In this document: positions 1 to 12,559 of the stretch, piece after piece
Position numbering within the stretch: position 1 is the stretch's first letter
Layout of the letters: every line of letters starts with the position of its first letter
Origin: Bactrocera neohumeralis
Taxonomy: Eukaryota; Arthropoda; Insecta; Diptera; Tephritidae
Assembly (NCBI RefSeq): GCF_024586455.1
Contig: NW_026089623.1
Location: 17,612,236 to 17,676,235 of the forward strand
DNA: 64,000 nt
Reading direction: 5' to 3'
Notes under the pieces: generated by a model
What the model was told of the DNA's origin: nothing
Seen by the model: only the letters and a program-made list of their open reading frames with translations
Database searches by the model: none
Translations under genes and position numbers: made by a program

Positions 1-538
1 CAACGTCGACTCATCCGTTGTTGACAGCGTCCAAGCCTCTGCACCATATAGCAGGACGGGAATTATGAGTGACTTATAGATATTGGTTTTTGTTTGTCGA
101 TAGAGGACTTTGCTTCTCAATTGCCTACTCAGTCCTAAGTAGCATTTGTTGGCAAGAGTTATTTTGCGTTGGATTTCTAGGCTGACATTGTTGGTGGTGT
201 TTACGCTGGTTCCAAGATAGACGAAATTATCTACAGCTTCAAAGTTATGACTGTAAACAGTGACGTGAGAGCCAAACCGCGACTGCGACTGCGACGACTG
301 TTTGTTGGATGACAGGAGATATTTCGTCTTGCCCTCGTTCACTGCCAGACCCATTTCTTTTGCTTCCTTGTCCAGCCTGGAGAAAGCAGAACTAACGGCG
401 CGGGTGTTGAGGCCGATGATATCAATATCATCGGCATACGCCAGCAGCTGTACACTCTTATAAAATATGGTACCTTCTCTATTTAGTTCTGCAGCTCGAA
501 CTATTTTCTCCAGAAGCAGGTTAAAAAAGTCGCACGAT
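1..538 (-). mobile_element. RTE-like LINE fragment, reverse transcriptase C-terminal half
   Basis: On the minus strand this reads as the second half of a reverse transcriptase: the catalytic YADD box followed by ID, then a segment on keeping a template in hand, then the typical thumb region ending in YGAEAWTL. The order and wording match the RTE-like LINE that also occurs at 23170-23897, 29503-30079 and 57980-58770. The right border at about 538 is a sharp 5' truncation, because other copies continue with the PQGDSLS-type motif. The left end runs off the window. It is a dead fragment with no endonuclease. The clade name (RTE-like) is an inference from motif style. Confidence 0.8.
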
Positions 539-832
539 AATTGAATAATTTTACATATAAGTGGCATCACCACTCTACCTCATCTCTCTACTGTCAACTC
601 TACTGTCGTCCTACTGTCGTTGGCAAATATAAAAATATATTGAAGTTAGCAAGAGCGACAACTGTCGGCCTGCAGTCGTGTAGTCGTGCGACTGTCAAAA
701 TAACTGTGTCCATAAGAACGTGTGTATTTTAATATTTGACATATGTCGTTTGCAGTCTGTCGCGCTCATGGTGTTCAGCACCTCAGTGGTGAGGGAATAG
801 CGTTGAACCAGAGACACTAAAAACATACATAA

Positions 833-1061
833 TTACGCTAGCTTGTCGGCGAAGCTGTTCGAGCAGCAAGGGAAGCGGTGACAATCGGCGATCGTTTGTT
901 AGTTTCTTTCGGCACAGCTCGGATTTTCTACCAGCAACAAAATGTTGTGACGCTTTGTCGTCGTGTCAGTGCTTCGACACATTGACTCTTTGACAAAGCG
1001 TGAGTTTCGGCCATGCGAAAGATGCGTGCGACACTTGTTATTATGAACGTATGTACATATG
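833..1061. repeat. Direct repeat, copy A (229 bp)
   Basis: This block is repeated 472 bases downstream (1305-1533) with no length change and only a handful of mismatches. It contains no convincing coding sequence. The stretches 541-832 and 1062-1304 around it are AT-rich or simple and I recognise nothing in them. It may be a pair of short LTRs of an unknown element or a local duplication. Confidence 0.8.
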
Positions 1062-1304
1062 TATACGCATCTGCGCGTTCAGAATTAAATCATGATTTTA
1101 TCACTTATCAATATATTACATGTGTGCGACGATGTCAAAAGCTAAACCTTTTTGATTTTTGTTCTAAGAAAGAAGTGAGCAAAGGGGCAACATAGCTGTT
1201 GTCGATTTATAAAATTTGTCTATTCTAAAATATTTTGCCGTGTGTCGCAAAAATCTGCGTCGATATGTATTCACGCTCATACATACGTATACATTCATAC
1301 ATAT

Positions 1305-1533
1305 TTACGCTAGTTTGTAGGCGAAGCTGTTACAGCGGCAAGGGAAGCGGTGACAATGGGCGATCGTTTGTTAGTTTCTTTCGGCACAGCTCGGATTTTC
1401 TACCAGCAACAAAATGTTGTGACGCTTTGTCGTCGTGTCAGTGCTTCGACACATTGACTCTTTGAAAAAGCGTGAGTTTCGGCCATGCGAAAGATGCGTG
1501 CGACACTTGTTATTATGAATGGATGTACATATG
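1305..1533. repeat. Direct repeat, copy B (229 bp)
   Basis: Second copy of the block at 833-1061, same orientation and constant 472-base offset. Copy B differs from copy A by scattered substitutions near its start and end. The following 1534-1861 is AT-rich sequence in which I see no gene; it includes a small hairpin around 1787-1827 built on a gtaaacaaaatt motif. Confidence 0.8.
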
Positions 1534-1865
1534 GATTCGGCTCGCATTTGCTTTCGCAAACATACAGACAAATGTGCCAAGGAAATAATATATGTATGTA
1601 TATGCCATACAAATTCTATTGTTATACATATATGGAAATGATAACGAATATGCATATTTCATGAAGGTCATCAATTTTCTTTGAAGAAATGATGTTCGTT
1701 TGGCACATCTTCAATTTGTAATAGTCGAAATAAATATAATATATGTGAAATATTAATTTATTTAAAAATTAAAAAAGAAAATTAAATTTTGTTTACCTAA
1801 TTTTTCCTGATTTTGTAAACAAAATTAAAATTTTTACCATTTTTCGAAAAAAAATGGTTCATATA

Positions 1866-1897
1866 TGGCTAAATGAGCTTCTGAGCCCCCCCTATTA
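1866..1897 (+). repeat. Stub of BEL 5' LTR (tentative)
   Basis: These 32 bases match the first 31 bases of the proposed 3' LTR at 18268 apart from one extra C in the C run and one substitution. Homology stops where the tetranucleotide tail of the LOA-type LINE starts. Sequence to the left of 1866 is unrelated to that left of 18268, as expected for a 5' LTR start against a target site. Confidence 0.45.
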
Positions 1898-2094
1898 GGT
1901 AGGTAGGTAGGAGTGCAGCCCTATCGGGCTCAATTAACACTTGATGTGCCATTTTGATGCACTGTTCGTAGAACCTCCTGTATCTGCTATTACGTTTCAC
2001 CTTCTCTTTCAAACCATTTTGAGGTTTCGATGAAACTACTTATGTCCGATATGCTTTTAGTGGAAATCCATTCAAGGTTTGGTGCTAGATGGAT

Positions 2095-5000
2095 TCAAAG
2101 TGTTTTGTGTCGGATCTGTGCTAGAGCTAGGCATTCACAGAGAAAGTGGAAGATTGTTTCCTTGTTCCCTGCTACTCCGCAGCCACGGCAGATGTCATTG
2201 TAGGGCATACCCATTTTGGATGCGTGTTCCCCAAATGGCCAGTGCCCTGTTGTGGTAGCTGTTACTCTGTAAATACTTTTTTCGTTGGTTCTTTTCCTGT
2301 CACATGTTGGCCATAATTGTTTAGTTATGACGCATTTTGTGATGTTTTTCCACCTGTTATTTGCAATTTGTTGAAATTGTCTATTGATCTCTCCTTTGAT
2401 TGATCCTAGCGGACTTGGTTTTATCTCCGCCTCGGATTCGTTGAGGAAAGCTCCTGCCTTTGCCAACTCGTCCGCTTTTTCGTTACCGAAAATGTTCCTG
2501 TGGCCGGGAACCCAGATTAAGTTTAGTTGGAGCTTGTCTTTTATTGCGCTTAGTGCTCTCTTGCAGTTGTGTACTGTGCTGGAGTTTGTCATGGGTGAAG
2601 ACAAGGCCAGGAGCGCCGCCTGGCTATCCGTAAATATAGTTGCTTTATTTATATTCCTGTGGTTTTCCAATAGAGCTTCGCAGGCTTTTTCTATGCCTAG
2701 TACTTCTGCTTGGAAGATGCTAGCCGAGTTCGGTAGACGTATAGAGAGAGATATGCCTAGACCAGCGGAGAATACCCACGTCCGTCGGTATAGACTGCGG
2801 TGGTATCTTCCTCTACTATTGAACCTCTTCTCCATTCTCGTCTAGATGGTATCCTCGCCTGGAAGTGTCTATTGAAATCCAGCTTTGGGAGAATGTAGTC
2901 TGATTTATTAATAGTGAACTTCTTTAGAATTGCACTATGTCCGTAGTTCTGCTGATTCCAACCTCCCAATTCTTTTATTCTTATCGCCGAAATGGCTGCT
3001 ATTTTGTGATGCAGGATCACATTAAGCGCATCAGTCGGACATGACCTGATTGCACCCGTAACACCCGCACATGCTGCTCTTTGTATTCCATTTAATTTTC
3101 TAATATTGTATTGTTTGTTTAGCGCTGGCCACCATACCAGAGCTCCATATGTAAGTATAGGTCTTATAACAACCGTATACATCCACATGATTATACTTGG
3201 TTTAAGGCCCCAATTCTTGTTGACGATTCTTACAAGTATAGTAGGCCATGTATGCTTTGTTTATTCTTTTTTCTATATTTATTTTCCAGGACAGTTTGGT
3301 GTCAATCTCCACCCCCAAGTATTTAGCTGTGGGGGATAGAGTGAGTGTTGTACCGTTTAGTACCGGAAGTTGAAACTGAGGTATTTTGGTTCTGCTAGTG
3401 AATAGCATCAGTTCTGTTTTGTTCGGGTTAACTCCTAGTCCATTGTTTTTAGCCCATAGGTTTAACCTTCGAAGTGCTCTTTCCATAATCTCGCTGACTG
3501 TTGAAGGAAACATGCCTGAAACCAACAACACTATATCGTCTGCATACGCTACTGCTTTTACTCCTCCACCGTTTAGTTGGAGTAGTATTTCGTTCAGCGC
3601 TGCAACCCATAGAAGCGGAGAGAGGACCCCCCCCTTGAGGCGTTCCTCTCCTCAACTAGCTTGTTTGTGTTGCAGCGCCGTTTGAAGCTATAATCTTCCT
3701 TTTCTCAAGCATCGATATATCCATCTGCACACAGTGTCGTCTATACCACCATGTGCCAGAGAATTAATTATCGCATTTACTTCTATGTTGTTGAAGGCGC
3801 CCTCTATGTCTAGAAATGCAGCCATGGTGTATTGTTTGTGATGTAGTCATTTTTCAATTACACTTATCACCTCGTGAAGGGCGGTTTCGGTTGATCGGCC
3901 CTTTATGTACGCATGTTGGGACTTCGATAACTTCTCCGCCATTATTGTTCTTACGTGTAGATCTATTAGCCTTTCCAGAACCTTCAGCATAAAGGAGGTA
4001 AGGCTTATAGGTCTAAAATCCTTGGCATTTTCGTGTATTCTTCTGCCAAGTTTCGGAAGGAACACAACTTTACTTCTTTTCCAACTTCTTGGGATGTAGG
4101 ATAATTGAATGCTAGCTTTGTATATATTTTCAAGTCTTTGAACCATTGGTTCTACCAGTTTTTGCAACATTATGGGCATAATCCCGTCAGGACCTGCCGC
4201 TTTAAATGGTGCAAAACTATTTATGGCATACTTGATTTTGCTTTTGTCTATTATTTGGCTTTGATAATCAGCTGCGTTCAACGGTGGTTCTGATTGAACC
4301 CTCGTTGAAGGTGTTTGCTGACTCCCGGGGAAGTGCGTTGTGATTAGTATCTCCAGAGACTCTTGCCGAGGAGGTCGAATCACTTCCCTCCGCCCTAATG
4401 TAGGCAGTATTAATATGATCTTTGGATAGCATTTTACTCAGCCTGGCGGCTTCTGTGCAACTTTCTATCGATGTGCAGAAAGATCGCAATGAGTCGTTTT
4501 TAGCTTTCCTGACTGCTTTTTTTGTATTCTTTTTATAATACCTTTATATGGCTGCCAGATTTTGGTTCTAAAACTCTCATTGAAAGCCTTCCTTAGTTGT
4601 GTTCTCAAATTCTTGAGTTCACTGTTCCACCAAGGAAGAGACTTTCTCTTTTTCAAAACTGTTAGCGGAGTAGATTTATTAAAAGTTGTGGTTAGGATTT
4701 TTTCCAACTCCCCTACTTCTAAATCTAATTCCTCAGGATTTCTGATGCTCTTATTGCCTCCCTTTTCAAGGCATTTTGTTGCGATACTGGTAAATTTTCC
4801 CCAAGCCGTTCTTCTAGGTTTCCGGTAAGTGAGAGGTGCACTGTACATCTCGCGGATGCTGAAAAGTATCCAGGAGTGATCCGACATGGAAGGCTCATCG
4901 GATAACCTCCAGTTATCCACAACGAGACTGTCTGTGTCTGTTGATAGCGTAAGGTCAAGCACTTCCTCCCACCCCGGAAACCTATCCGAGCTTGGGAAAA

Positions 5001-5550
5001 TAAAAGTTGGCTTATCGCCCGTGTTGCAAATACTTAGATTACTATTCAAAATATACTGCAAGAGTGACTCACCTCTGGTGTTTATACTGGAGCTACCCCA
5101 TACGGTGTGCCTTGCGTTCGCATCACACCCTATTAGGACATCCTCCTTCCTGTTCTCCTCTACTAGTCTGGTGAGCGGGGCCGGTGGTATGTCTTCGTCA
5201 TGGGCCAAGTAGGCCGAGACCAAGAAGAAGGGCTTTTCCTTCTGTTCCACCTTTACCACTGTGATATCTGCTGTGCTGTAATTAGGACAAAGAAATGCAT
5301 TTATACTTTTATTGATAAGAATGCATGCCCTAGGTTTACCTCTGTTCCGTGTGTAAAACAGGTTATGGTTGCTGCTGTTTAGCCCTTTAATGGTATCTTC
5401 ATTGACCCAGGGCTCCTGTACTAGGCTGATGTCGATGCCCCCCTCGTTCACGAGGGTTGTCAGATTCGCTGTAGCACTCTTCGAGTGCTGCAGGTTTATC
5501 TGCACGCATCTTATGTTATTGGGCATCTCGGGTTTCTTCGATGCCCACAT
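2095..5550 (-). pseudogene. LOA-type LINE ORF2: endonuclease, reverse transcriptase, RNase H (frameshifted)
   Basis: The N-terminal part (5550 to about 4465) is an apurinic-type endonuclease, opening with IRCVQINLQHSKSA and containing LVQEPWV, IGCDANARH and the SDHSWILF end motif. The reverse transcriptase follows from about 4300, with GPDGIMP, FRPISLTS and, across a frameshift in a C run near 3630, PQGG and YADDIVLL near 3540. The RNase H domain (about 2790 to 2370) shows a YTDG start, FTDSQAALLAL and WVPGHRNIFGNEKADELAK. A C-terminal Cys/His knuckle (CRGCGV, then HFLCEC) closes the protein at 2095. At least four frame changes are needed. It starts 35 bases inside the end of ORF1, a usual layout for the clade. 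Confidence 0.85.
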
Positions 5551-6439
5551 TCTTTAGCAACTGGCTGGCGTCGTCGACCTCTTCCGTGTCGTCTTCGTCA
5601 GCCGCTTTGTCGCCTTGGAATATTTTTAGTCTGGCTTTGCGGATTCCGAAGCTGATTTTGTAGTCAGTCTTCTTCAGAGCCTCAATGGACTCATCACAAA
5701 TGGCCACTAGTATTGGCTTGCTTGCTTTATTCGGTTTTTCCTCCTTGATTAGCTGCCACTCATCTATACGAGGTATAGATTTATTCTGCAGCTTAATGCA
5801 CCGCAGGAGTTTTTCGCCTGGACTCTAGAGGGGGTAACCAAATGCGAGCACGAGGTCTCTTTGGAATGTCCCTGGCGGGTATAAGCCTCAATTGGAGGCC
5901 TACAAAGGCGTTGCTAATTTTAGCAACACTACCCGTCAGGAAATCCAGCGAGGCCTGGTCCGCGCACTTGATGACCCTAAAGCCCCTGAGGGTCTCAGAA
6001 GAGTCAAACTCCGGGTGAGGACCCGCAGGATTGTCGAGTACATAGCTTAGCACCATACTCGACAATCTGACGTCGATCTCCACCCATCTCTCCTGCGTTG
6101 TGCTCGGAGAGGAGGAATTTCCGTCTATGATGGCCACCTGCAGCCTGTCTCTGGCAACATCGCAGAAATGCCTTGCCGTTGTTGTGCTGCTGTGTTCACC
6201 TTCGCTCCGCCTCGGTTTTTTGGGCTGAGTTCCGGGTACTTCTTTGATGGAGCGATTTCTCTTCTGAGAAGTGCTCTCTCGCTTGCTCTCTTCTTGAGGT
6301 TGTGATTGCTTCCTTTTCAGATAGCCTTCATATTCCTCTACGATAGATTTGAGGCGCTTTGTTTCAGCCTCATCAACTGGGGTACCGGCTGCCTGGTCTT
6401 TGGCTATCTTCCCTAGTATGAAGACTGCCCTCTGGTACC
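5516..6439 (-). pseudogene. LOA-type LINE ORF1, DUF4780-like
   Basis: The open frame continues upstream of its first alternative start codon to a stop near 6440, giving a basic N-terminal tail and then the segment ARDRLQVAIIDGN, typical of DUF4780 proteins in fly LINEs. The middle domain carries RGFRVIKCADQASLDFL. A frameshift near 5780 separates this from the C-terminal part, where a KISFGIRKARLKIF segment is recognisable. The protein is presumed to bind element RNA. The absence of an initiator ATG at the N terminus suggests a short 5' truncation. Confidence 0.7.
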
Positions 6440-6446
6440 GGTTTAA

Positions 6447-7076
6447 CTAATACCGGTAAAACTAATAAAATCAATTGCACCTACTCTACAACCGAGAGTA
6501 GAGCTGCCACAAAGACAAGCCCATGAGGCAAGTTCAGGCATTCATCTTAAAGTGCCAGTATGCGACACAGATATATTTTATGGTGGTTATGAGCAGTGGC
6601 CGTCCTTCCGGGACATGTTTACAGCTGTGTACATAAACTATCCTAAATTATTTCAAGCGCAGAAATTGTATCACCTCAGACAGAAAACCAAAGGTCAAGC
6701 AGGCGTTAAACAGTTCGCTCTCAATGACGAAAATTTCAATTTTGCTTGGGAAGCTCTTAAAGCACCTTACGAAAAGGAGAGAATATTGGTCGACAAACAG
6801 GTGTCGATATCAATGAAGTTGCCAAAAATTCAGACAGAAACCAGTGAAGAATTCATAAAGCTTCAACCCACTGTTTCAAATTGTTTGTCGGTTTTATCGA
6901 CACAGAATATTCCCACAGATAACTGGGACCCCATTCTGGTAAATATATGCACAGCTGCATTACCAGAAAAATCGTTACTTTTGTGGGAGCAATCGCTCTC
7001 ATCGCGAAGAAAGTGCCCAACGTGGCAGCAAATGAAAGAATTTCTTACTACCCAATATGAAATTGCAGAAAGGTGA
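6447..7076 (+). pseudogene. BEL/Pao Gag fragment (DUF1759-like)
   Basis: The frame is open from about 6447, well before the first usable start, and reads into a Gag domain with FYGGYEQWPSFRDMF, the WxxFxxxF pattern of BEL capsid proteins, followed by LYHLRQKTKGQA. It ends at a stop after 7073. The N-terminal part is missing at the LINE border. The Cys-rich zinc-knuckle segment that normally lies between this domain and the protease is absent here, although a knuckle-bearing reading frame lies downstream of the integrase at 17663. Inactive. Confidence 0.75.
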
Positions 7077-7083
7077 GGATTAA

Positions 7084-9637
7084 AAGGTGAAGGCATTAAA
7101 AAACCAAACGCTACATAGCGAAAATCACAGTAGGGTACTATTACCCACAGCAGTCGTCTCCATCGAACACCGAGGAGAACTGTTTAAACTCAGAGCCTTT
7201 ATAGACCAAGGATCACAACGATCATTTACAGCGTCTAGGGCACAAAGGGCACAAAGAGTTGTTCAAAACTCAAATAAAATCTGCCTCTTTACCCTCTTTT
7301 CCCCCAAAGCGGATAAGCGCATACAAGCAAAAGCTATTGTCTTACCGCAATTAACCAAAATGCTACTAAGCTATCATATAAATAGCAAGCATTGGCAAAA
7401 GGTTTCACACCTAAAGCTAGCAGACCCAAACTGCAACACCCCCGCTCAAATAGATCTTCTATTAGGCAGCGATCTCATACCACAGAAAATACTCGAAGGT
7501 ATTGAGAAAATTTTGGGAATTAGAAGAACTCCCCCCCATATCCTCACAACCCCTGAAGATCAGTATTGTGAGGATTTTTACAAAGCCACAACTGCTAGAT
7601 CAGAAAACGGTCGGTACGTCGTACGACTACCACTTAAGCAACAGTTTCCTAACACACTCGCCTTAGGTCACTCTCGCACCTCTGCAATACAGCAGTTTCT
7701 AAGTATGGAAAGAAACATTCTTAAAAAAGGTGAACTCAAATCAGAGTATGATGGTATGTTAGAAGAATACCTCCATTTAGATCATATGGAGGAAGTAACC
7801 CCTGGGGAGAAAATCGTCAACGGCAAATACTGCTCCTTTTATCTGCCACATCACGCAGCAGTGAAGCCAGACAAAAAACAACAAAAGTAAGAGTTGTTTT
7901 TAATGCCTCGAAAACCACTAGTTAGGGAATTCCCTAAATGATATCGTATTTAGGTGACCCACACTAAAACCAGATTTAATGCTTCTGATATTAAACTGGC
8001 GTGTATTCAAATACGTATTCAATGGGGACGTTGAAAAAATTTATCGGCAAATAGTCGTACATAAAGACGACCAAGATTTTCAACGTATTATGTTCCGAAG
8101 ATCCCGCACCAGTCCTTTACGCGACTTCAAACTAAAAACGGTTATATTTGGCGTTAACTGTGCACCATATCTAGCTATTCGAACACTCCACGAATTGGCA
8201 GACAACACAAAGTCAGAATTTCCTCTGGCAACTGAAGTGTTGAAAACTCAAACGTATGTAGACGATATTCTGTCTGGAAGTCACACCCTTCCACAAGCAT
8301 ACGAGGCCTTATCACAGGTAACAAAAGCCCTCAAATCCGCAGGGTTTCCTTTAAAAAATATTACGGCAAATCACCCAAATATACTCAAAAATATTCCAAA
8401 CGAAAATTTGTTGGACACTAACTTCTTTATATTCGAAAAGGAAAGTACAACAAAATCACTAGGCATCCAATAGAATGAGTTATCGGACCAGTTCTCATAC
8501 ACGACTGAGTCCATATCCGCATTATCAGCCATAACGAAAAGACAGATTTTATCCTCGGTGGCAAAACTTTTCGACCCCGCAGGATGGCTTTCGCCAATTA
8601 TGATCCAAGCGAAAATCTTAATACAGGAATTATGGCTAGACGGAACTGACTGGGACGAACAAGTGAAACTTCTTCGCTTAGAAAAATGGTCCCAGTTCGC
8701 AAACAATCTGAATTATATTTCTCAGATACAAATTCCACGATGGGTAAACTACTCCCCCGAACACAAAGTCGAATTACATGGCTTATGTGACGCCTCAGAA
8801 AAGGCATACTGCGTTACTATCTATGTGCGCACTCAAAGTGACACCACGACCACAAGCCACTTATTAGTAGCAAAAGCAAAGGTGGCACCTTTAAAAACTA
8901 TAAGTCTCCCACGACTTGAGTTATGTGGCGCACTACTACTTTCCAAATTAGTAGCCATGGTGCAAATGCATTTAAACATGACAAAATGCAAACTATATAT
9001 GTGGTTCGATTCCGAAATGGCCCCCGATGGTTGATAGAATCTCCTGATTCCTGGCCACAATCCCCATGCGCAACATTATCGCACCAGAAGGTCGAAAAAT
9101 CGCCACCTTTCACACATTATTGGATGATACCGACATCCTTCAAAGATTTTCATCGTTTCCAAGAGCTCTCAGAGTAGTTGCTCATATGTTCAAATTTATC
9201 GAGCAACTCAAAAGCAAAGTAAAAGGATCACATAATTTCCCATGCAACACAGTGACGCCCCTAGAGTTATAAAAGGCAAAGGTCGCACTAATAGCATATA
9301 CACAAGCGCGCTACTTCTGCCGCGATATATCACTACTAAGAGAATCGAAGCCGATTGATAAAAAGAGCTCACTCTTAGTTCTAAACCCCTTTCTGGACAC
9401 GAAAGGTCTGCTTCGTGCCAATGGTCGGCTCGCTAATTCGAGCCTAACATACAATGAATGCCACCCCATAATAATTCCAGAGAGGTCCCCATTTGCCACA
9501 TTATTCCTCCATTACATCCACATCTTAATGCTACACGCAGAACATCGCCTCATGCAACATATGGTACGTCAGGAGTATTATATCCCCCGACTTAAGCCCC
9601 AAATAAAGAATTGCATTTTCATGTGCAAGATATGCAC
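7084..9637 (+). pseudogene. BEL/Pao Pol: protease, reverse transcriptase, RNase H, integrase zinc domain
   Basis: After a short gap the protease appears with FIDQGSQRSF (an active-site region in which the usual DSGS/DTGS has become DQGS) and LLGSDLI. The reverse transcriptase spans about 7600-8470, with stops near 7890 and 7925 and the catalytic box YVDDILSGS at about 8260. From 8558 come KLFDPAGWLSP and then the RNase H-like part with LHGLCDASEKAY and LPRLELCGALLLSKL. Decay increases after 9030. At 9520-9637 the integrase HHCC module is visible (HAEHRLMQH, then CKICT), where a hAT transposon cuts it off. Several frameshifts and stops make it inactive. Confidence 0.8.
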
Positions 9638-9924
9638 CAGAGAACTGCAACGAGTAATAAATTTTTGTTTATAATTAAGTACTGATCCGTTACTCTGTCT
9701 GATTCTGCCAGTTCAGTTCATGTACACGAAGCGAACTGTTTTCTTCAAATCAGCGATAGAGAATAACTTTGTATCACTAGCGATCGGCTTATGCCTGATT
9801 TGTTTATGAACGTTCGTATCAGCTGAAAATACCCAAAGTGATGCAAACTCATGCTTCAATGATTAAAATTATCGACAGCGTTCGGTTTGTATTTCAACTA
9901 CATATGTTTGTATACACATGTATG

Positions 9925-10194
9925 AGTGACATATCCTAATGTTTCATTGGAGACTTTTGCCAGCAAAAGCATCGAATGCAACATTGCCAACATGCTTCAA
10001 TTCAGCATTTTCGCCATTGAAAGCGGTCCCGCACATTCAGCGGCACCATTTGTAAAATCGCGTTTGTCACGTCACACTCTCATTTCATCATCCGACTCGA
10101 GAAGTCATAATTGTTGGTCTTCACTCAAAGTATTGTTTAATGTAATTTAAAGCTATTCTAATAAAACCTATTTTTGTTAATAAAAAATATTACT
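9925..10194 (+). repeat. 5' LTR of the gypsy element
   Basis: This 270-base LTR is nearly identical to 15755-16024; differences include a C/T near 9973, a C/A near 10048, an A/G near 10109 and a C/A near 10123. It starts with AGT and ends with ACT, as in the 17.6/297 lineage. A likely polyadenylation signal (aataaa) lies at about 10160. Confidence 0.95.
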
Positions 10195-10213
10195 GGCGCA
10201 GTCGGTAGGATCT
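10195..10213 (+). promoter_or_regulatory. Primer binding site, tRNA-Ser type
   Basis: The bases directly after the 5' LTR, ggcgcagtcggtaggatct, match the start of primer sites used by the 17.6/297 group of fly gypsy elements, which are primed by tRNA-Ser. The match is recalled from family knowledge and not computed here. Confidence 0.75.
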
Positions 10214-10859
10214 GCGCAAAAGATCCTAAATAAAAGAACCTATTCGTCTAAAATACCTTTTTTTTGTTTCTAAAATACACACAACCGTGTAACAAAAAAT
10301 AATCTAAAAAAAAAAAAAAATAAAATAACTAATTTTGATATATTTTAAATAAAATAGCTTTTGAAGCTAGTAAAAACACAATATATGTAGTGAAAAAAAA
10401 AAATAAAAAAAAAAATAAAAACTCGTGAAGGAAAAGTTTACATGCTATGGAACAGGAAGATCGGATTTAATGAAAAAAACAGTTTTTGGTTTATCGTACA
10501 AGGCAAAAAGATTAAAACCTTAACATCGTGCATTCGGTGACTCGGAACAACCTGTTAGTGAAAGCACGTGGAAGTGGAAAAGTGAAAGATATCGTTTAAC
10601 ATCGTGGAAAAGAATGTATATCGTAAAAAAAAACAATTTCATTAAAACTTAAACATCGTAAAATAAACATTTGATAACCCTAAACATCGTGGGAGTGAAA
10701 AAGTGAAAGAGAACGTTTAAATCGTGAGGAAAATTTTTTATCGCATAAAATAAAAAGATCAAAACTTTAACATCGTGAATTAAACATTCGGTAACTCTAA
10801 AACAGCGTGCAGTTAAGGAACGTCGAAGCGAAGAAAAAGAAAAAATATCGTAAAAAACA

Positions 10860-11160
10860 AATTATCGTAACAAATAAAACTAAATTGTTTAACATAGAGA
10901 GTGTGTAGCCAACGTAAAAAAAAACGTGAAAGGTGAAGAAAAAATATCGTAAAGAACAAATGATTGTAACAAATAAAACTAAATTGTTTAACATAGAGAG
11001 TGTATAGCCAACGTAAAAGAAAGACGTGAAAAGTGAAGAAAAAATATCGTAAAGAACAAATGATTGTAACAAATAAAACTAAATTGTTTAACATAGAGAG
11101 TGTATAGCCAACGTAAAAGAAAGACGTGAAAAGTGAAGAAAAAATATCGTAAAGAACAAA
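10860..11160 (+). repeat. Three tandem 99-100 bp repeats in the gypsy leader
   Basis: A unit containing acaaataaaactaaattg recurs at 10869, 10968 and 11068, giving three nearly identical copies of 99 to 100 bases in the untranslated leader between primer site and Gag. The whole leader 10214-11507 is rich in A and in shorter echoes such as aacatcgtg and gtgaaa. The long reading frames on the minus strand here are side effects of the repeats. Confidence 0.85.
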
Positions 11161-11507
11161 ACGAATAGTTTAACAACGAGAACGTAAAAGTGTAACGTCG
11201 AAGCGAAGAAAACGAAAAAATTATCGTAACAAACAAAACGAACTAAGTTACGATCGAACAGTGGAACAAAAATATCACAATACGTTAAAAATAAAAATAA
11301 AATAGAACACATAAAAAAAAGAATAAAACAAAAAACGGAATAAAATAAAATCAAAATAATTAATATACGATAAATTATTCAACAAAAACTCTATTCCACA
11401 ATCGAATGCGGAATGTCGTAAGTGTGACTACCTACTTGGTGAAACAAAATCAAAAGTCCAAAGGCAACATTACAAACGAAGGTGAATAAAACCAAAGCAG
11501 ACAGTTT

Positions 11508-12559
11508 ATGGAAGAAGAAGTGGACGAACTAAGCCAAATTTTGAAATCAATTAAAATTAAAGAGGCAAACAACAAAATGGAGCGCGAAACCAGAGAAATG
11601 GCGATTCAAAACATCAAACTCATTCAACCATTTGATGGTGATCGAAACTACTTAGCACTCTTTATTCAAGGGGTCGACGCGATCATGCCACAGTCTCCTG
11701 TTATATCGGAAAGTATTCTATCTACACTGTGTTATAAAAATACTCAGAGGCGCTGCATTGGACGTGGTTAGGCGAGAGCAACCACCAGATTGGATAACGC
11801 TGAGGCAGTTACTTATAGATGAATTCGGCGAACACACGGCAGTTTCAACACTAATCTTAGAAATAAGCAATATTAAATTTAAAAACAATGTTAAGCTACT
11901 ATGCGAAGAGATTAATTTAGAAGTTTGTAAAGTAAAGGATGTTATCAAACTAAAAAATGAAATTTGTTCAACTAAAATATTTTTGTATAATGAATTATAT
12001 AAGATAAGTTTGAAAACATTAAAAAGAGAATTGCCAAACTATTTAACTGCGTTAATAAACGCAAATCTTGCTACCGACCTTAAGTCAGCAATCCAAATAT
12101 TAAAAGAAAACGATGTTTATGAAAATAATAAACAATTCTCTAAACAAAAAACAATTCAAAGAACTAACGCAAATTCGAAACTACCTAATTATATGAATAA
12201 CAATAATAATAGTAATATAGAATATTTTGCAACCAATACGAATCAATTTCCAGTTCGTTCCAATTACAACACTTTTTCAAAAAATTACCCATTGTCCAAT
12301 CAAAATAATTATTATAAAAATAAACCATTTTTCAATGAACATAGCAATCAACAAGAATAATCATTTCTCACAAGTTAGGCATACACCTTTCAATTCTGCA
12401 AACATTTATACTAATAGAAACTTAAATAATTTAAAACAAGATAAAATTCATGGGTCAAACCAATCTCGATTAAGACGCTTTGGCTATCCTGAACCAATGG
12501 AGCAAGATGAGGTAAATTTTCACTTAACAGCCTCGGAAGGCCCCCCACAATTGAATTGA
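11508..12559 (+). pseudogene. Gypsy-element Gag, frameshifted
   Basis: The first frame (from 11508, MEEEVDELSQIL) carries IQPFDGDRNYLALFIQGVD and shifts near 11740 into a second frame with WITLRQLLIDEFGEHTAVSTL, the usual order in capsid proteins of 17.6-like elements. The C-terminal part is very rich in Asn and ends at 12360 in one frame and at 12559 in another; I see no CCHC knuckle, which is also lacking in several members of this group. The protein would coat element RNA. At least one frameshift breaks it. Confidence 0.75.

Larger units (their letters stand above)
1898..6445 (-). mobile_element. LOA-type LINE (non-LTR retrotransposon), near full length
   Basis: Reading on the minus strand gives ORF1, then an overlapping ORF2 with endonuclease, reverse transcriptase and RNase H, then a 3' end with a CCTA-type tetranucleotide tail (TAGG repeats on the + strand, 1898-1911). 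The combination of a DUF4780-like ORF1 and a C-terminal RNase H is characteristic of the LOA/Jockey-group elements of flies. It sits antisense inside the BEL element, between the LTR stub and a truncated Gag. Several frameshifts make it inactive. Confidence 0.8.

Noticed and set aside
10797..11354. Overlapping Phe-rich reading frames on the minus strand
   Set aside because: They are the reverse of the A-rich, tandemly repeated leader of the gypsy element.
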